Assembly: GCA_903933585.1 (NCBI GenBank)
Contig: CAIZKO010000069.1
Location: 1-54,597, forward strand
Source of the DNA: an uncultured Actinomycetes bacterium
GTDB taxonomy: Bacteria; Actinomycetota; Actinomycetes; Nanopelagicales; Nanopelagicaceae
DNA length: 54,597 nt
Reading direction: 5' to 3'
A program made the translations under genes and the position numbers. Below the pieces are notes generated by a model. The model did not search any database and was not told where the DNA came from. It saw only the letters and a program-made list of their open reading frames with translations. Each line of letters opens with the position of its first letter. Within the stretch, counting starts at the first letter, position 1. Shown piece after piece: positions 16,857-25,566 of the stretch.

Positions 16857-17434
16857 AGCGTTGCAATCCTTGTCATGATAATTAGGGTAGCAACTTGCAT
16901 CACCCCGGTAATTCCGGCGGTGTAGAGAAAGCGTTTCATGAGTTTTCCTATCACCTCGCCATTTGGATGCTCCTTCTTCAGTTCAAAGAGCACACCGATA
17001 TTTGCCGGCTCCAGAAAGCCCAAAGCAACGACAGCCAAAACTCCAACCACGATCATGGATGCGACGACCCAAGGATGGTGCTTGTCAGAGGAGAGGATGA
17101 AACCCTCATGTCTAGCTAATTGCCATCCTCCAGCTAGCGTTGCAATAACCAGCGTTGGCATCAAGAGCACCATCTTCGGCATAAATTTCTTGGAAAATTC
17201 CATCCGCGCAGGAATACTCATCTTTCCAATGATGGGTCCGATAACAAACCCTAGGAAGAGGTCGATTGCGGTCCAACACGCACCGCCCACTACATGAAAG
17301 AAGTCCAACGCCCAGAGACGGTTAGTGGCGACTGCCACGATGAGCCCGATATAGACAATCGCAACAAGTGGAATCGCACTAGTTGGTATAATTTTGAAGT
17401 CACCTGGTTTTTGCGTGATTACATCATGCGCCAT
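16853..17434 (-). CDS. Unknown integral membrane protein (DUF2269/CopD-like helices)
   Basis: 193 aa with about five hydrophobic helices. The second contains FFHVVGGACWTAIDLFLGFV, where a membrane His next to small residues recalls heme- or copper-handling helices of the CopD and DUF2269 type; the resemblance is weak. A short soluble loop (SSDKHHPW) holds a His pair. The ATG at 17434 has GAGAGGGA upstream. It is coupled to the four-helix protein that follows. The function is unknown; a membrane redox or metal role is a guess. Confidence 0.6.
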   Translation of the reverse strand: MAHDVITQKPGDFKIIPTSAIPLVAIVYIGLIVAVATNRLWALDFFHVVGGACWTAIDLFLGFVIGPIIGKMSIPARMEFSKKFMPKMVLLMPTLVIATLAGGWQLARHEGFILSSDKHHPWVVASMIVVGVLAVVALGFLEPANIGVLFELKKEHPNGEVIGKLMKRFLYTAGITGVMQVATLIIMTRIATL

Positions 17435-17512
17435 ATGTAAATCCCTCTCGATAGAAAGAGCATGGATTTAAAGGGTAAAGAGGTGCTTGCGACTTCGCAA
17501 TAGGTTGTTGAT

Positions 17513-18007
17513 TTAATTTACTGCGGTGAGCAGGCCACTTTTCACATCATAGATAGCTCCCATTACACGCACTTCATCGTGCAGCAGTGGGTAGCTTTCG
17601 ATCTTCACGATATCTTTTAAGAGCGCGCCGAGTTGGTCGGTAGTGGTCTGGAAATCCAGACTTCGGGTGTCCACGCCGCTCTTTTGAGATATGTCAGCGT
17701 GAATGCCCGCTTCATCAGTACTGGCCATTCGGCAATCGGTATGAGGCATAACCAAGACTCTAGTAACACCGAGTAAATGAGTCGCAAGAACCAAGGTTCG
17801 TAAAACGTCATCTGTTACGCGGGCACCGGCGTTACGGAGAATCTTGGCATCGCCTGCATGCATTCCAACGATACGTAGTGGATCTATTCGAGAGTCCATG
17901 CAAGTGACGATCGCGAGGCCTTTAACTGCAGTACCGGTGAGATCTTCTGAGGTAAAAGTTGAAACAAAGCGTTGATTTGCGCTGAGAATATCTTCAAATC
18001 TATCCAT
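17513..18007 (-). CDS. Beta-class carbonic anhydrase
   Basis: 164 aa. Zinc ligands and the Asp-Arg dyad are all visible: CMDSR (Cys36, Asp38, Arg40) and HTDC (His89, Cys92), which define the beta class; it interconverts CO2 and bicarbonate. It is short for the family, as in the compact Rv1284-like type. The ATG at 18007 lies behind AGGGTGAG, three bases after the EamA stop, so the two are co-transcribed. It may supply bicarbonate for carboxylases. Confidence 0.9.
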   Translation of the reverse strand: MDRFEDILSANQRFVSTFTSEDLTGTAVKGLAIVTCMDSRIDPLRIVGMHAGDAKILRNAGARVTDDVLRTLVLATHLLGVTRVLVMPHTDCRMASTDEAGIHADISQKSGVDTRSLDFQTTTDQLGALLKDIVKIESYPLLHDEVRVMGAIYDVKSGLLTAVN

Positions 18008-18010
18008 TTC

Positions 18011-18943
18011 TCACCCTTCGACAACTCCACCTTCAGGAATCTTCTCATTTGCAATAAAGATTCCAACAAGCACCACCGCGGCACCGATGAGTTGAATAGT
18101 AGTGAAAGTTTCACGCAAGAGTATCCACCCGAAGACACCAGCGAGCACCGGTTCTAACATTCCTATAATGCTCGCGACTTGTGGGGAGAGTGCATTTATC
18201 CCAGCTAAGGTAAAGAGATACGGAAGTACAGTTCCGATCACGATTACAAATGTAAGCAGCAGCCAACCTGGTAAGTGATCTCCTGAGAAATGGCCGTTGA
18301 GATTTACTTGCTCTTTAAAGATATGAAATGGAAAGGACCACCAGGGTTGAACAATTGCGTACAGCACAGTGGTGATTCCAAAACCCCAGACCAACATGGT
18401 GTCAGTACTACGGATCCTTCCGAGCTTACGGCCCAATAAAAAGTAGGCAGCCAGACTCAGTGCATCGAAGAAGGAAGAGATGACTCCTAGGCCGTTGAGC
18501 GTTAAACCGTTCCACACTTCACCAACCAAGATCAGTCCGATAAAGGCAGCAACGAGACCGAGCCACATGGTGTTTGCGATCTTCGTCTTCTTAACAAAGC
18601 GCAGATAGAGGACGATCCAGATCGGAGCAGTGAATTCAATAATTAAAGCGATGGAGACATGCAGCTTTAGGATTGAGAAGAAATAGAAGGATTGAACCGC
18701 CGCTATCCCGATCACCCCGAAGACGATTAAGAGGGGGAGTTCTCCTGGAGCGGGCCGCAAAAGGTGGAGTCTCCCCTTGACACCTAAATAGATAAGTAAG
18801 GCGAGCAAGGAGCCAGTGGTTCTGATTTCAGTAAGCCGCCATGGAGAGAGGCCAGCCTCCATCACCCACTTGGAGACGATTCCGTTGATCGAATAGAGGA
18901 GCGCCGCACTTACGAGGAGGAGATAAGCACGGCGGTTACTCAT
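18011..18943 (-). CDS. EamA/DMT family transporter
   Basis: 310 aa with ten hydrophobic helices arranged as two EamA repeats (about 6-140 and 155-300); the second ends [19 protein letters not shown], the family's conserved helix. It probably exports amino acids or other small metabolites; the substrate is unknown. The ATG at 18943 has TAAGTT six bases upstream and no Shine-Dalgarno. It is the first gene of a two-gene unit with the carbonic anhydrase and is divergent from dcd. Confidence 0.88.
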   Translation of the reverse strand: MSNRRAYLLLVSAALLYSINGIVSKWVMEAGLSPWRLTEIRTTGSLLALLIYLGVKGRLHLLRPAPGELPLLIVFGVIGIAAVQSFYFFSILKLHVSIALIIEFTAPIWIVLYLRFVKKTKIANTMWLGLVAAFIGLILVGEVWNGLTLNGLGVISSFFDALSLAAYFLLGRKLGRIRSTDTMLVWGFGITTVLYAIVQPWWSFPFHIFKEQVNLNGHFSGDHLPGWLLLTFVIVIGTVLPYLFTLAGINALSPQVASIIGMLEPVLAGVFGWILLRETFTTIQLIGAAVVLVGIFIANEKIPEGGVVEG

Positions 18944-18949
18944 TAGCCA

Positions 18950-18955
18950 AACTTA
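18950..18955 (-). promoter_or_regulatory. Leaderless -10 element for the EamA gene
   Basis: TAAGTT on the minus strand, six bases before the ATG at 18943. Confidence 0.45.
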
Positions 18956-19004
18956 TCGGCTCACCGCCACACCCATCGCCACAGTTGAATATCGGTAGGT
19001 GCGA

Positions 19005-19010
19005 TAGGGT
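19005..19010 (+). promoter_or_regulatory. Leaderless -10 element for dcd
   Basis: TAGGGT on the plus strand, seven bases before the GTG at 19018. Confidence 0.5.
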
Positions 19011-19017
19011 TTTGACC

Positions 19018-19596
19018 GTGCTACTAAGTGATCGCGATATCGCCGCAGAAGTCTCCGCTGGCCGGGTAAGAGTTGAGCCCTTTAGCGAGGGGATGATCCA
19101 ACCATCGAGCGTGGATGTCCGCCTGGACCGCTTCTTTCGGGTCTTCGAGAACCATAAATATTCAGTGATTGACCCCTCGATCGAACAAGCAGAGCTCACC
19201 CGCGAGGTGGCAGTCGCCCCCGATGAGCACTTCATATTGCATCCCGGTGAATTCGTTCTAGCCAGCACCTACGAGGTGATAACCCTTCCCGACGATATCG
19301 CTGGACGGCTCGAAGGAAAATCCTCACTCGGTCGTTTGGGGCTACTCACTCACTCCACCGCCGGCTTTATTGATCCCGGTTTCTCGGGCCATATCACCCT
19401 TGAGCTATCCAACGTGGCGAACCTTCCCGTGAAACTCTTTCCCGGAATGAAGATCGGGCAGCTTTGTCTCATCAAACTCACATCTCCCGCAGAGCATCCC
19501 TACGGTTCAGCACTCTATGGTTCTAGATACCAAGGCCAGCGCGGTCCAACGCCAAGTAAATCGTGGCTAAACTTTCATCAAACTAAGATTCAGTAA
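19018..19596 (+). CDS. dcd: dCTP deaminase, probably bifunctional dCTP deaminase/dUTPase
   Basis: 192 aa trimeric nucleotide enzyme. The GTG at 19018 gives MLLSDRDI, the standard N-terminus; upstream frame has no support. [31 protein letters not shown] and the C-terminal [13 protein letters not shown] are strongly conserved. It deaminates dCTP to make dUTP/dUMP for thymidylate. The close match in my memory to the M. tuberculosis enzyme, which also hydrolyses dUTP, suggests the bifunctional form. It is probably leaderless. A LemA-HtpX operon follows on the same strand. Confidence 0.95.
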   Translation: MLLSDRDIAAEVSAGRVRVEPFSEGMIQPSSVDVRLDRFFRVFENHKYSVIDPSIEQAELTREVAVAPDEHFILHPGEFVLASTYEVITLPDDIAGRLEGKSSLGRLGLLTHSTAGFIDPGFSGHITLELSNVANLPVKLFPGMKIGQLCLIKLTSPAEHPYGSALYGSRYQGQRGPTPSKSWLNFHQTKIQ

Positions 19597-19630
19597 CGCA
19601 CCAGGTTAATTACACACGAAGGAGTAGTTC

Positions 19631-20185
19631 ATGAAAGTTTTCGTTCTTGTTGTTGCAATTATTCTTATCCTCGCTCTCTATGCGATTATGTCTCGCAACC
19701 GCTTGGTCCGCGCCAACATTTCAGTGGACGAAGCCTTTGCGCAGATCGACACCCAGCTCAAGCGTCGCTCTGACCTCATCCCAAACTTGGTCGAAACCGT
19801 TAAAGGGTACGCATCACATGAGTCCAGTACCTTTGAGGCGGTCGTCGCCGCTCGCGCAAAGGCAACCACGGCTACGACTGTTGCCGATGTTGCTGCCGCA
19901 GATGGTGCGCTAACGCAGGCACTTCGTGGCTTACTTGCTGTTACCGAGAATTACCCAGACCTCAAAGCATCTACCAACTTCCTAGCCCTACAGGAAGAGT
20001 TATCCTCTACCGAGAATAAAGTCTCCTTTGCCCGCCAGTTCTACAACGACAGCGTGCGTACTTTGAACTCTGCTATTAAGACATTTCCTAGCAGCCTCTT
20101 TGTAAAATCGGCTGGCGTAAGTACCCGACCATTTTACGAAGTTGATGATCCGCAAGATCGTAAGGCACCGCAGGTCAAGTTCTAA
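19631..20185 (+). CDS. LemA family membrane protein
   Basis: 184 aa. One N-terminal transmembrane helix (2-20) and a short RNRL segment are followed by a helical coiled domain; RSDLIPNLVETVKGYASHE is the LemA signature. The family is widespread; its role is unclear but it is very often paired with HtpX-type protease, as here, two bases downstream. The ATG at 19631 follows GAAGGAG. It is the first gene of a four-gene operon (lemA, htpX, sco1, copC). Confidence 0.9.
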   Translation: MKVFVLVVAIILILALYAIMSRNRLVRANISVDEAFAQIDTQLKRRSDLIPNLVETVKGYASHESSTFEAVVAARAKATTATTVADVAAADGALTQALRGLLAVTENYPDLKASTNFLALQEELSSTENKVSFARQFYNDSVRTLNSAIKTFPSSLFVKSAGVSTRPFYEVDDPQDRKAPQVKF

Positions 20186-20187
20186 AT

Positions 20188-21090
20188 ATGGATTTTCGAA
20201 AACTTCAGTCCGCTAACAAATTAAAGACGACCGAACTTCTCTTCGGCATGGCTCTGCTCGTCGGAGTAGTGATTTGGGCGTTAATGACTTATTTCGGCAA
20301 GACCGGGGTAGGAGTTGTCCCCTTTGCAGTAGGAATTGCGCTGCTCTCGGTCTGGGGTTCTTATTGGACCTCTGACAAAATTGTTCTCACGATGACCGGG
20401 GCGAAGATCGTTACCGAAGCTGATAACAAGCAACTTTACGACTTGGTTACAGAGGTTTGTATCGCCGCTGGGTTACCCGTACCAAAGATCGCCATCGTTG
20501 AAGATAACGCCCCAAATGCTTTCGCGACTGGTCGCAATCAAGATCATGCGGTGATTGCCTTCACTACTGGAATTTTGCGTGTGATGGACCGCGAAGAGCT
20601 GCAGGGAGTAACAGCGCACGAGATGGCGCATGTAGCCAATCGCGACACCTTGGTTTCCGCAATTGCTGCCACGACGGCGGGAGCGCTCGCTCTGTTAAGT
20701 GACTTCATGCTGCGCATGATGATCTTTGGTGGAGGAAACCGTCGCGACAATAACAACAATGACCAAAATCCACTGGCATTGATTGCCTCACTCGTGGTTC
20801 TCATCCTTGCGCCTCTCGCTGCGCTCTTGTTGCGCTTGGCAATCTCTCGGAAACGCGAAGCGCTAGCTGATGTCACCGCGGTGGCATTTACTCGAAACCC
20901 AACTGGTTTGCGTCGCGCGCTCGAGGTCTTGGCAGCCGATAGCACCGTCGTTCATCAAAAATCTACAGCTGTTGCGCATATCTGGATTGAATCTCCTCTT
21001 GATGACAGCAAGACATCAAAACTTTTCTCTACTCACCCACCATTGGCTACGAGAATTGCAACTCTCAAGGCGATGGAAGGAAATGCCTAG
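20188..21090 (+). CDS. htpX: M48 family zinc metalloprotease HtpX-like
   Basis: 300 aa membrane protease for quality control of membrane proteins. Two N-terminal helices (about 18-60) precede the catalytic domain with HEMAHVAN (HExxH), another helical pair around 165-215 and the third zinc ligand in SRKREALAD. A Asn-rich loop (RRDNNNNDQNP) lies between. It follows lemA by two bases, a conserved pairing, and its stop overlaps the start of the SCO1 gene by one base. Placement before two copper proteins is unusual. Confidence 0.92.
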   Translation: MDFRKLQSANKLKTTELLFGMALLVGVVIWALMTYFGKTGVGVVPFAVGIALLSVWGSYWTSDKIVLTMTGAKIVTEADNKQLYDLVTEVCIAAGLPVPKIAIVEDNAPNAFATGRNQDHAVIAFTTGILRVMDREELQGVTAHEMAHVANRDTLVSAIAATTAGALALLSDFMLRMMIFGGGNRRDNNNNDQNPLALIASLVVLILAPLAALLLRLAISRKREALADVTAVAFTRNPTGLRRALEVLAADSTVVHQKSTAVAHIWIESPLDDSKTSKLFSTHPPLATRIATLKAMEGNA

Positions 21091-21860
21091 TGAAGAAATT
21101 TGTGCCACTTTTGGCGCTCGTTTCGTTGATCCTTGTTGCGACTTCAAGTTATGGAGCGAGCACCCCACCACTGACGGGTTATGCAGCCAAGTTAGGTGGA
21201 ACTGTTCTCAATGTTCCAATTCCAACAGAGTTATTGACCATCCCACTCACCGATTCCAACGGAAAGAACTTTACCTTGGCCTCTCTTAAGGGTAAGACCG
21301 TTGTGATGACCAACTTTCTGACTCTGTGCAATGAGATCTGTCCTATGACGAGCATCAATATGCGCGAAATCGGAGATGCTATCTCGCGAGCCAAGCGCAC
21401 TGGATCAATGATGAGTTTAGAAGTTACGGTCGATCCCAAGCGCGATACGCCCGCGCGTCTTAAGAGCTATCAAGCTCTCTTTAATGATCCAAGTTGGACG
21501 GTCGCGACGGGAACAGTAAAGGGTGTCAGCAACTTATGGTCATGGTTCGGCGCCTATACACAGGTAGTGCCTGCCGAAAAGGGCGTTATTGATTGGATGA
21601 CCGGAAAAGAGATCACCTATGACGTCAATCATGCCGATGTAATCGTCATTATTGGTCCAGACCTACATTGGCGCTGGCTCGATTTGGGGTCACCAGCTGT
21701 GACTAATCCGAAGGCTAAAAATATCGTGCCATCGAAGTTGTATACCTACCTTTCCGGCAATGGAAAGAGCAATTTGGTAAAGCCTGAGCAACCTTTCTGG
21801 ACCACGAGCGCTGTCTACGGCGCCCTTGATGAGATTTTCAAAATTAAGATCGGAAAGTAA
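21090..21860 (+). CDS. SCO1/SenC family copper chaperone, secreted
   Basis: 256 aa with a signal peptide (MKKFVPLLALVSLILVATSS). The thioredoxin-like domain has the copper-binding Cys-x3-Cys in LCNEICPMTS and a downstream His in DVNHADVIVI, the family's third ligand. Such proteins deliver copper to the CuA centre of cytochrome c oxidase or act as thiol reductants. The start is GTG at 21090. It is coupled by 1-bp overlaps to htpX upstream and copC downstream, indicating one operon. Confidence 0.85.
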   Translation: MKKFVPLLALVSLILVATSSYGASTPPLTGYAAKLGGTVLNVPIPTELLTIPLTDSNGKNFTLASLKGKTVVMTNFLTLCNEICPMTSINMREIGDAISRAKRTGSMMSLEVTVDPKRDTPARLKSYQALFNDPSWTVATGTVKGVSNLWSWFGAYTQVVPAEKGVIDWMTGKEITYDVNHADVIVIIGPDLHWRWLDLGSPAVTNPKAKNIVPSKLYTYLSGNGKSNLVKPEQPFWTTSAVYGALDEIFKIKIGK

Positions 21861-22234
21861 TGAAGAGGATAATCATTGGCTTTATAGCAGCCGCTCTCAC
21901 AATCACTGGAATTTCGACTGCTTCCGCTCACACCGTTTTAATATCTGCAAACCCAAGTAAAGGTTCTTCGGTAAAAGCTTTACCTGCCAGCATCATATTA
22001 AAATTTGCCGAGCCACTTCTTACCCTGGGGAAGCGTGCCATAAATAAGGTAGTAGTAACCGACCCAGATAATTTTTTGGTTAGCACCGGGGTGAATTATG
22101 TAAAAGGGGCCACGCTCAGCGCGCCACTTGTTACCGCGACTCCCATAACAGGAACTTATAAAGTCAGTTATCGAGTCTCGGCGCAGGATGGTCACATTGT
22201 GACCGGATCATTTACCTTTAAGCTTCAGAATTAA
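21860..22234 (+). CDS. CopC-domain periplasmic copper-binding protein
   Basis: 124 aa. Signal peptide cleavage after ASA would make His the first mature residue, a copper(II) ligand in CopC proteins, and the C-terminal DGH (in SAQDGHIVTG) supplies the other two. There is no C-terminal membrane helix and no fused CopD. It is the last gene of the lemA-htpX-sco1-copC unit; with the SCO1 protein it suggests copper handling outside the membrane for respiratory oxidases. Its last 17 bp overlap the convergent histidine kinase gene. Confidence 0.85.
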   Translation: MKRIIIGFIAAALTITGISTASAHTVLISANPSKGSSVKALPASIILKFAEPLLTLGKRAINKVVVTDPDNFLVSTGVNYVKGATLSAPLVTATPITGTYKVSYRVSAQDGHIVTGSFTFKLQN

Positions 22235-23696
22235 TTGGGAAGTGCAGGGTAAAGGTTGAACCCTTACCTATCTCTGATGCGACGCTCACAGAGCCGCCAT
22301 GGGCTTTCATAACCGCGTCAACGATCGATAACCCCAGCCCACTACCTTCGCCAGCGTGGCGCGCACGGGATGGATCGACTCGGAAGAATCGTTCAAAGAT
22401 GCGCGCCTGGTCACTCTCGGTGAGTCCAGGTCCAGCATCTTCAACAGCAACGGTAGTTTCAACATCACTCGTCGCGGCTGTTACCCTGATTAATGTGCCG
22501 CTAGGCGTGTGAGTACGAGCATTAGCCAGCAGATTACCTAGCGCTTGATGGATTCTCTTGTTATCACCCAACACATAAAGGTCAGTCGGAACATCAACAG
22601 CGATTGGGTGCTCTGGCCCCGCAGCCAGCGCCGATGCAACACTCTCTTTAATGAGGTGGGAAAGGTCAACTGGTTCAAGAGTGTGTGGTCTCGCCTCATC
22701 CATGCGCGCCAATAAGAGTAGGTCTTCCACCAGCGAACCCATGCGAATCGACTCTTTCTCGATTCTTCCTACTAACTCTTTGGTTTTCTCTTCACCAGTT
22801 ACCGCACCTTGGCGATGGAGTTCTGCGAATCCACGGATTGCAGTGAGAGGCGTGCGAAGTTCGTGAGAAGCATCTGCAACGAAGCGACGCAACTTGGATT
22901 CGGAGGCATTCTTCTGGGCGAAAGATTCTTCGATCCTGCCCAACATGGTGTTCAGCGATTTAGTAAGGCGCCCGATTTCGGTTGCAGGATGTATCTCTGG
23001 TAGACGAGCAGAGAGATCACCCCCTGCGATTGCTGCAGCAATTACCTCGACTTCAAGGAGTGGTTTAAGACTTAGAGTGATCAACCAACGAGAGATCAAA
23101 CCAATCAATATTAAAACCGCGAGGCTTATTAAGAAAAAGAAGAAACTCAACTCGTGCAGCGTTCTATCGACACTTGTCAACGAAACTGCAATTACTACAG
23201 AACCCAGATTGGATGGCAGAACGTAGGCCACGGCGCGGGTTGACGTGTGTGGATTTTCAGTGTGAACGGTAAATGCCTTGCCCTTTGTGGCGGCGACCTG
23301 CGCCAGCGTCATTCCGGTAAAGGTCGCTTGAGAACCTCCAGCGGATATGTCCCCACCGACTTGACCCAAGATAACCCCGCTTGGATCTAAGAGCGTTAAT
23401 GAGGTTGCTGTTGGAACTCCACTGAGCGGACTCACTGCACGGAAAGGAGTTGCGCCAGCGGTGCTATTCGTGCCGTCGTCACTGTTGGGTGCGATACCAG
23501 CTCGAACCAATCGGGTTAAGGTTGAATCGGCCACACTGGCAAGTTGGGTATCCACCTGGCGGATAAGAAATCCCCGCAGTTCAGTGTGTGCTGCGAAATC
23601 GGAGGCGATGATTCCGATCGTAGCAACGACAACGGTCGCCAGCAATAAGCGATTGCGCAGGCTCCATTGTTTAAAGCCCGGGACTCTCCGATTCAT
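22218..23696 (-). CDS. Sensor histidine kinase, HAMP type (PhoR/PrrB-like)
   Basis: 492 aa. N-terminal helix (about 15-35), an extracytoplasmic sensor region (about 36-180), a second helix, HAMP (about 205-260), then HisKA with the phospho-accepting His in DASHELRTPLTAIRG, and HATPase with NLLANARTH (N box), DAGPGL (G1) and GSGLGLSIV (G2). It pairs with the response regulator just upstream, 12 bases away. The sensor ligand is unknown. The gene is convergent with copC, overlapping by 17 bp. Confidence 0.92.
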   Translation of the reverse strand: MNRRVPGFKQWSLRNRLLLATVVVATIGIIASDFAAHTELRGFLIRQVDTQLASVADSTLTRLVRAGIAPNSDDGTNSTAGATPFRAVSPLSGVPTATSLTLLDPSGVILGQVGGDISAGGSQATFTGMTLAQVAATKGKAFTVHTENPHTSTRAVAYVLPSNLGSVVIAVSLTSVDRTLHELSFFFFLISLAVLILIGLISRWLITLSLKPLLEVEVIAAAIAGGDLSARLPEIHPATEIGRLTKSLNTMLGRIEESFAQKNASESKLRRFVADASHELRTPLTAIRGFAELHRQGAVTGEEKTKELVGRIEKESIRMGSLVEDLLLLARMDEARPHTLEPVDLSHLIKESVASALAAGPEHPIAVDVPTDLYVLGDNKRIHQALGNLLANARTHTPSGTLIRVTAATSDVETTVAVEDAGPGLTESDQARIFERFFRVDPSRARHAGEGSGLGLSIVDAVMKAHGGSVSVASEIGKGSTFTLHFPINSEA

Positions 23697-23708
23697 TGAA
23701 GAATTATC

Positions 23709-24452
23709 TTAGTTTCCTGCTGGAATACGCATTCGGTAGCCAACGCCACGCACGGTATGAATGAGGGCAGGCTCATAAATGTCGATCTTCTTGCGGAGGT
23801 AAGAGACATATGTTTCAACGATTCCAGCATCACCACGGAAGTCATATTGCCAAACGTGATCGAGGATCTGTGACTTGCTAACAACGCGGTCAGCGTTGAT
23901 CATCAAATAGCGCAAGAGCAGAAACTCGGTGGGAGAGAGGTCAATCAGGTGCCCAGCGCGACGAACCTCGTGAGTTGCCTCATCGAGCTCGAGATCTGCG
24001 AAGCGAACTTTCTCTTCATCAACGGTAGCTTCAACAGCTCCAATTCGGCGAAGCAGAGCGCGCAGGCGAGCAACTAATTCTTCGAGTGAGAAGGGTTTGG
24101 TTACATAGTCATCGCCACCAATGGTGAGGCCAGCGATCTTGTCATCCACGGTATCTTTGGCGGTAAGGAAGAGTACGCCGACGCTATGACCTTCGGAGCG
24201 GAGTTGACGGCAGACTTCGAAACCATCTTGGTCTGGCAACATCACATCGAGGATAAGCGCGTGAGGCTTAAATTCCTCAGCGATAGTCAAGGCCTGAGAT
24301 CCGGTAGCTGCGGTGCGGACATCGAATCCCACAAAGCGAAGGCTGGTCGCAATAAGTTCGCTGATGGAACTCTCATCATCAACAACGAGAATTCTCTGCA
24401 AATTGTTGTTCTGGGTATCTGCCACGGTAACTCTCTCTTTTAGTGCGGTCAT
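23709..24452 (-). CDS. OmpR/PhoP-family response regulator
   Basis: 247 aa. The receiver domain has the acidic pair VVDDE, the phospho-Asp in LILDVMLPDQDG and the Lys of YVTKPFSLEE; a winged-helix domain follows (LSPTEFLLLRYLMIN, VSYLRKKID). Overall it reads like M. tuberculosis PhoP from memory. The ATG at 24452 was chosen because GGAGGA lies 8 bases upstream; an in-frame GTG at 24467 is less likely. It is transcribed with its kinase; the upstream gap has palindromes and DnaA-box-like sites. Confidence 0.92.
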   Translation of the reverse strand: MTALKERVTVADTQNNNLQRILVVDDESSISELIATSLRFVGFDVRTAATGSQALTIAEEFKPHALILDVMLPDQDGFEVCRQLRSEGHSVGVLFLTAKDTVDDKIAGLTIGGDDYVTKPFSLEELVARLRALLRRIGAVEATVDEEKVRFADLELDEATHEVRRAGHLIDLSPTEFLLLRYLMINADRVVSKSQILDHVWQYDFRGDAGIVETYVSYLRKKIDIYEPALIHTVRGVGYRMRIPAGN

Positions 24453-24479
24453 TTCTTGATCCTCCACGGGTGCGCTTCT

Positions 24480-24582
24480 CTATCCCCAATGAGGGGCCTA
24501 GAAGAGAGGATTCTCTCATTCGCTGGGGATTTCCTGAGAAATAGCCGAAGTTTTCCACAGGGTTTATCCACGGTGTGGAGAA
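24480..24582. promoter_or_regulatory. DnaA-box-like cluster between the response regulator and crgA
   Basis: The 158-bp gap holds CTATCCCCA (24480-24488), TTTTCCACA (24551-24559), TTATCCACG (24564-24572) and, on the minus strand, TTCTCCACA (24574-24582). The last two face each other around TCCAC-GGT-GTGGA, a perfect short inverted repeat. The TATCCCCA core also occurs in the dnaB upstream region. This could be a DnaA site or the operator of another regulator acting on the two-component genes. Confidence 0.4.
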
Positions 24583-24598
24583 TTACAGCGGTGTAATT
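24581..24598. promoter_or_regulatory. Perfect palindrome near the crgA 3' end
   Basis: AATTACA and TGTAATT form a perfect 7-bp inverted repeat around GCGG. There is no T-run after it in the crgA reading direction, so an operator for the downstream response regulator is more likely than a terminator. Confidence 0.4.
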
Positions 24599-24610
24599 AA
24601 AAGGGGTAAA

Positions 24611-24868
24611 TCAGCGCCACTTTGTCGCCAGGGTGAAGCCCCCAGCGATAAAACCGAAGCCAATAACCATATTCCAGGCTCCAATATGCGGAATTGGGTA
24701 GGTGGTGTTGCTGACGTAGTAAATCACGATCCATACCAGACCAGCGAGAAATCCAGCGAGCATCAAAGGAGCGAGCCATTTTGGGCTCTCGGTTGGAAGT
24801 GGAGCCTTCTGGGCTACCTCATCCGGAATGTAGACCGGATCCTTCTTGCGACTACGCGATTTAGGCAT
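24611..24868 (-). CDS. crgA: Cell division protein CrgA
   Basis: 85 aa, exact family size. It begins MPKSRSRKKDPVYIP, then has two transmembrane helices (about 31-51 and 63-81) and ends ATKWR. CrgA is an actinobacterial divisome protein that links FtsZ/FtsQ and wall enzymes. The ATG at 24868 has TACCTT six bases upstream and no Shine-Dalgarno; frame continues upstream but into the divergent trpG promoter. The crgA-trpG-pknB order is conserved in actinobacteria. Confidence 0.95.
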   Translation of the reverse strand: MPKSRSRKKDPVYIPDEVAQKAPLPTESPKWLAPLMLAGFLAGLVWIVIYYVSNTTYPIPHIGAWNMVIGFGFIAGGFTLATKWR

Positions 24869-24874
24869 GAGTAA

Positions 24875-24880
24875 AAGGTA
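24875..24880 (-). promoter_or_regulatory. Leaderless -10 element for crgA
   Basis: TACCTT on the minus strand, six bases before the ATG at 24868. Confidence 0.5.
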
Positions 24881-24916
24881 CACCAATATTAAAAATGTCA
24901 CCGTCATTCCACTCGG

Positions 24917-24922
24917 TAGCCT
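24917..24922 (+). promoter_or_regulatory. Leaderless -10 element for trpG
   Basis: TAGCCT on the plus strand, six bases before the ATG at 24929. Confidence 0.5.
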
Positions 24923-24928
24923 TACCCC

Positions 24929-25555
24929 ATGACCAGAATCCTCGTCGTCGATAATTACGACTCCTTCGTCTACAACTTGGTCCAATATTTAGGCCAATTA
25001 GGCGCAGATGTAACCGTGCGTCGGAACGATGAGGTCGATTTCGCAACCCTGGAAAGCTTCGATGGAATCCTGATCTCTCCAGGTCCCGGAACTCCAGAGG
25101 CAGCGGGGCAGAGCATCGAGCTCGTTAAGTTCGCCACCGCCAAGAGCATTCCACTTTTGGGAGTCTGTTTAGGGCATCAGGCTATCGCCGTCGCATTTGG
25201 GGCCACAGTTTCCCGAGCTCCTGAACTCCTGCACGGAAAAACTTCAATCGTGCACCATACAAATAAAGGTTTACTAGTAGATCTGCCATCACCCTTTATC
25301 GCTACGCGTTACCACTCACTAGCTATTGAACCCGCAACACTTCCTGATGAATTGGAAGTGACCGGGAAGACGGATTCTGGCGTTGTGATGGCGATCGAAC
25401 ATACGACTCTTCCAATATCTGGCGTGCAATTCCATCCCGAATCGGTACTAACGGAACATGGTCACCAAATGCTTGGCAATTGGTTGGAACGTTGCGGAGA
25501 TGCTGGTGCACGTGCCCGTTCTGAAGGACTCTCACCAGTCGTAAATAGAGTTTGA
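24929..25555 (+). CDS. trpG: Anthranilate/aminodeoxychorismate synthase glutamine amidotransferase subunit
   Basis: 208 aa class I glutamine amidotransferase. The nucleophile elbow is GVCLGHQAIA (Cys), and the His-Glu pair is in FHPESVLTEHG. It releases ammonia from glutamine for anthranilate (tryptophan) or aminodeoxychorismate (folate) synthesis; the two cannot be separated here because no TrpE/PabB is nearby. Position between crgA and pknB is the classical actinobacterial one. It is probably leaderless and ends 11 bp before the convergent pknB stop. Confidence 0.92.
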   Translation: MTRILVVDNYDSFVYNLVQYLGQLGADVTVRRNDEVDFATLESFDGILISPGPGTPEAAGQSIELVKFATAKSIPLLGVCLGHQAIAVAFGATVSRAPELLHGKTSIVHHTNKGLLVDLPSPFIATRYHSLAIEPATLPDELEVTGKTDSGVVMAIEHTTLPISGVQFHPESVLTEHGHQMLGNWLERCGDAGARARSEGLSPVVNRV

Positions 25556-25566
25556 ACTAACTCGCA

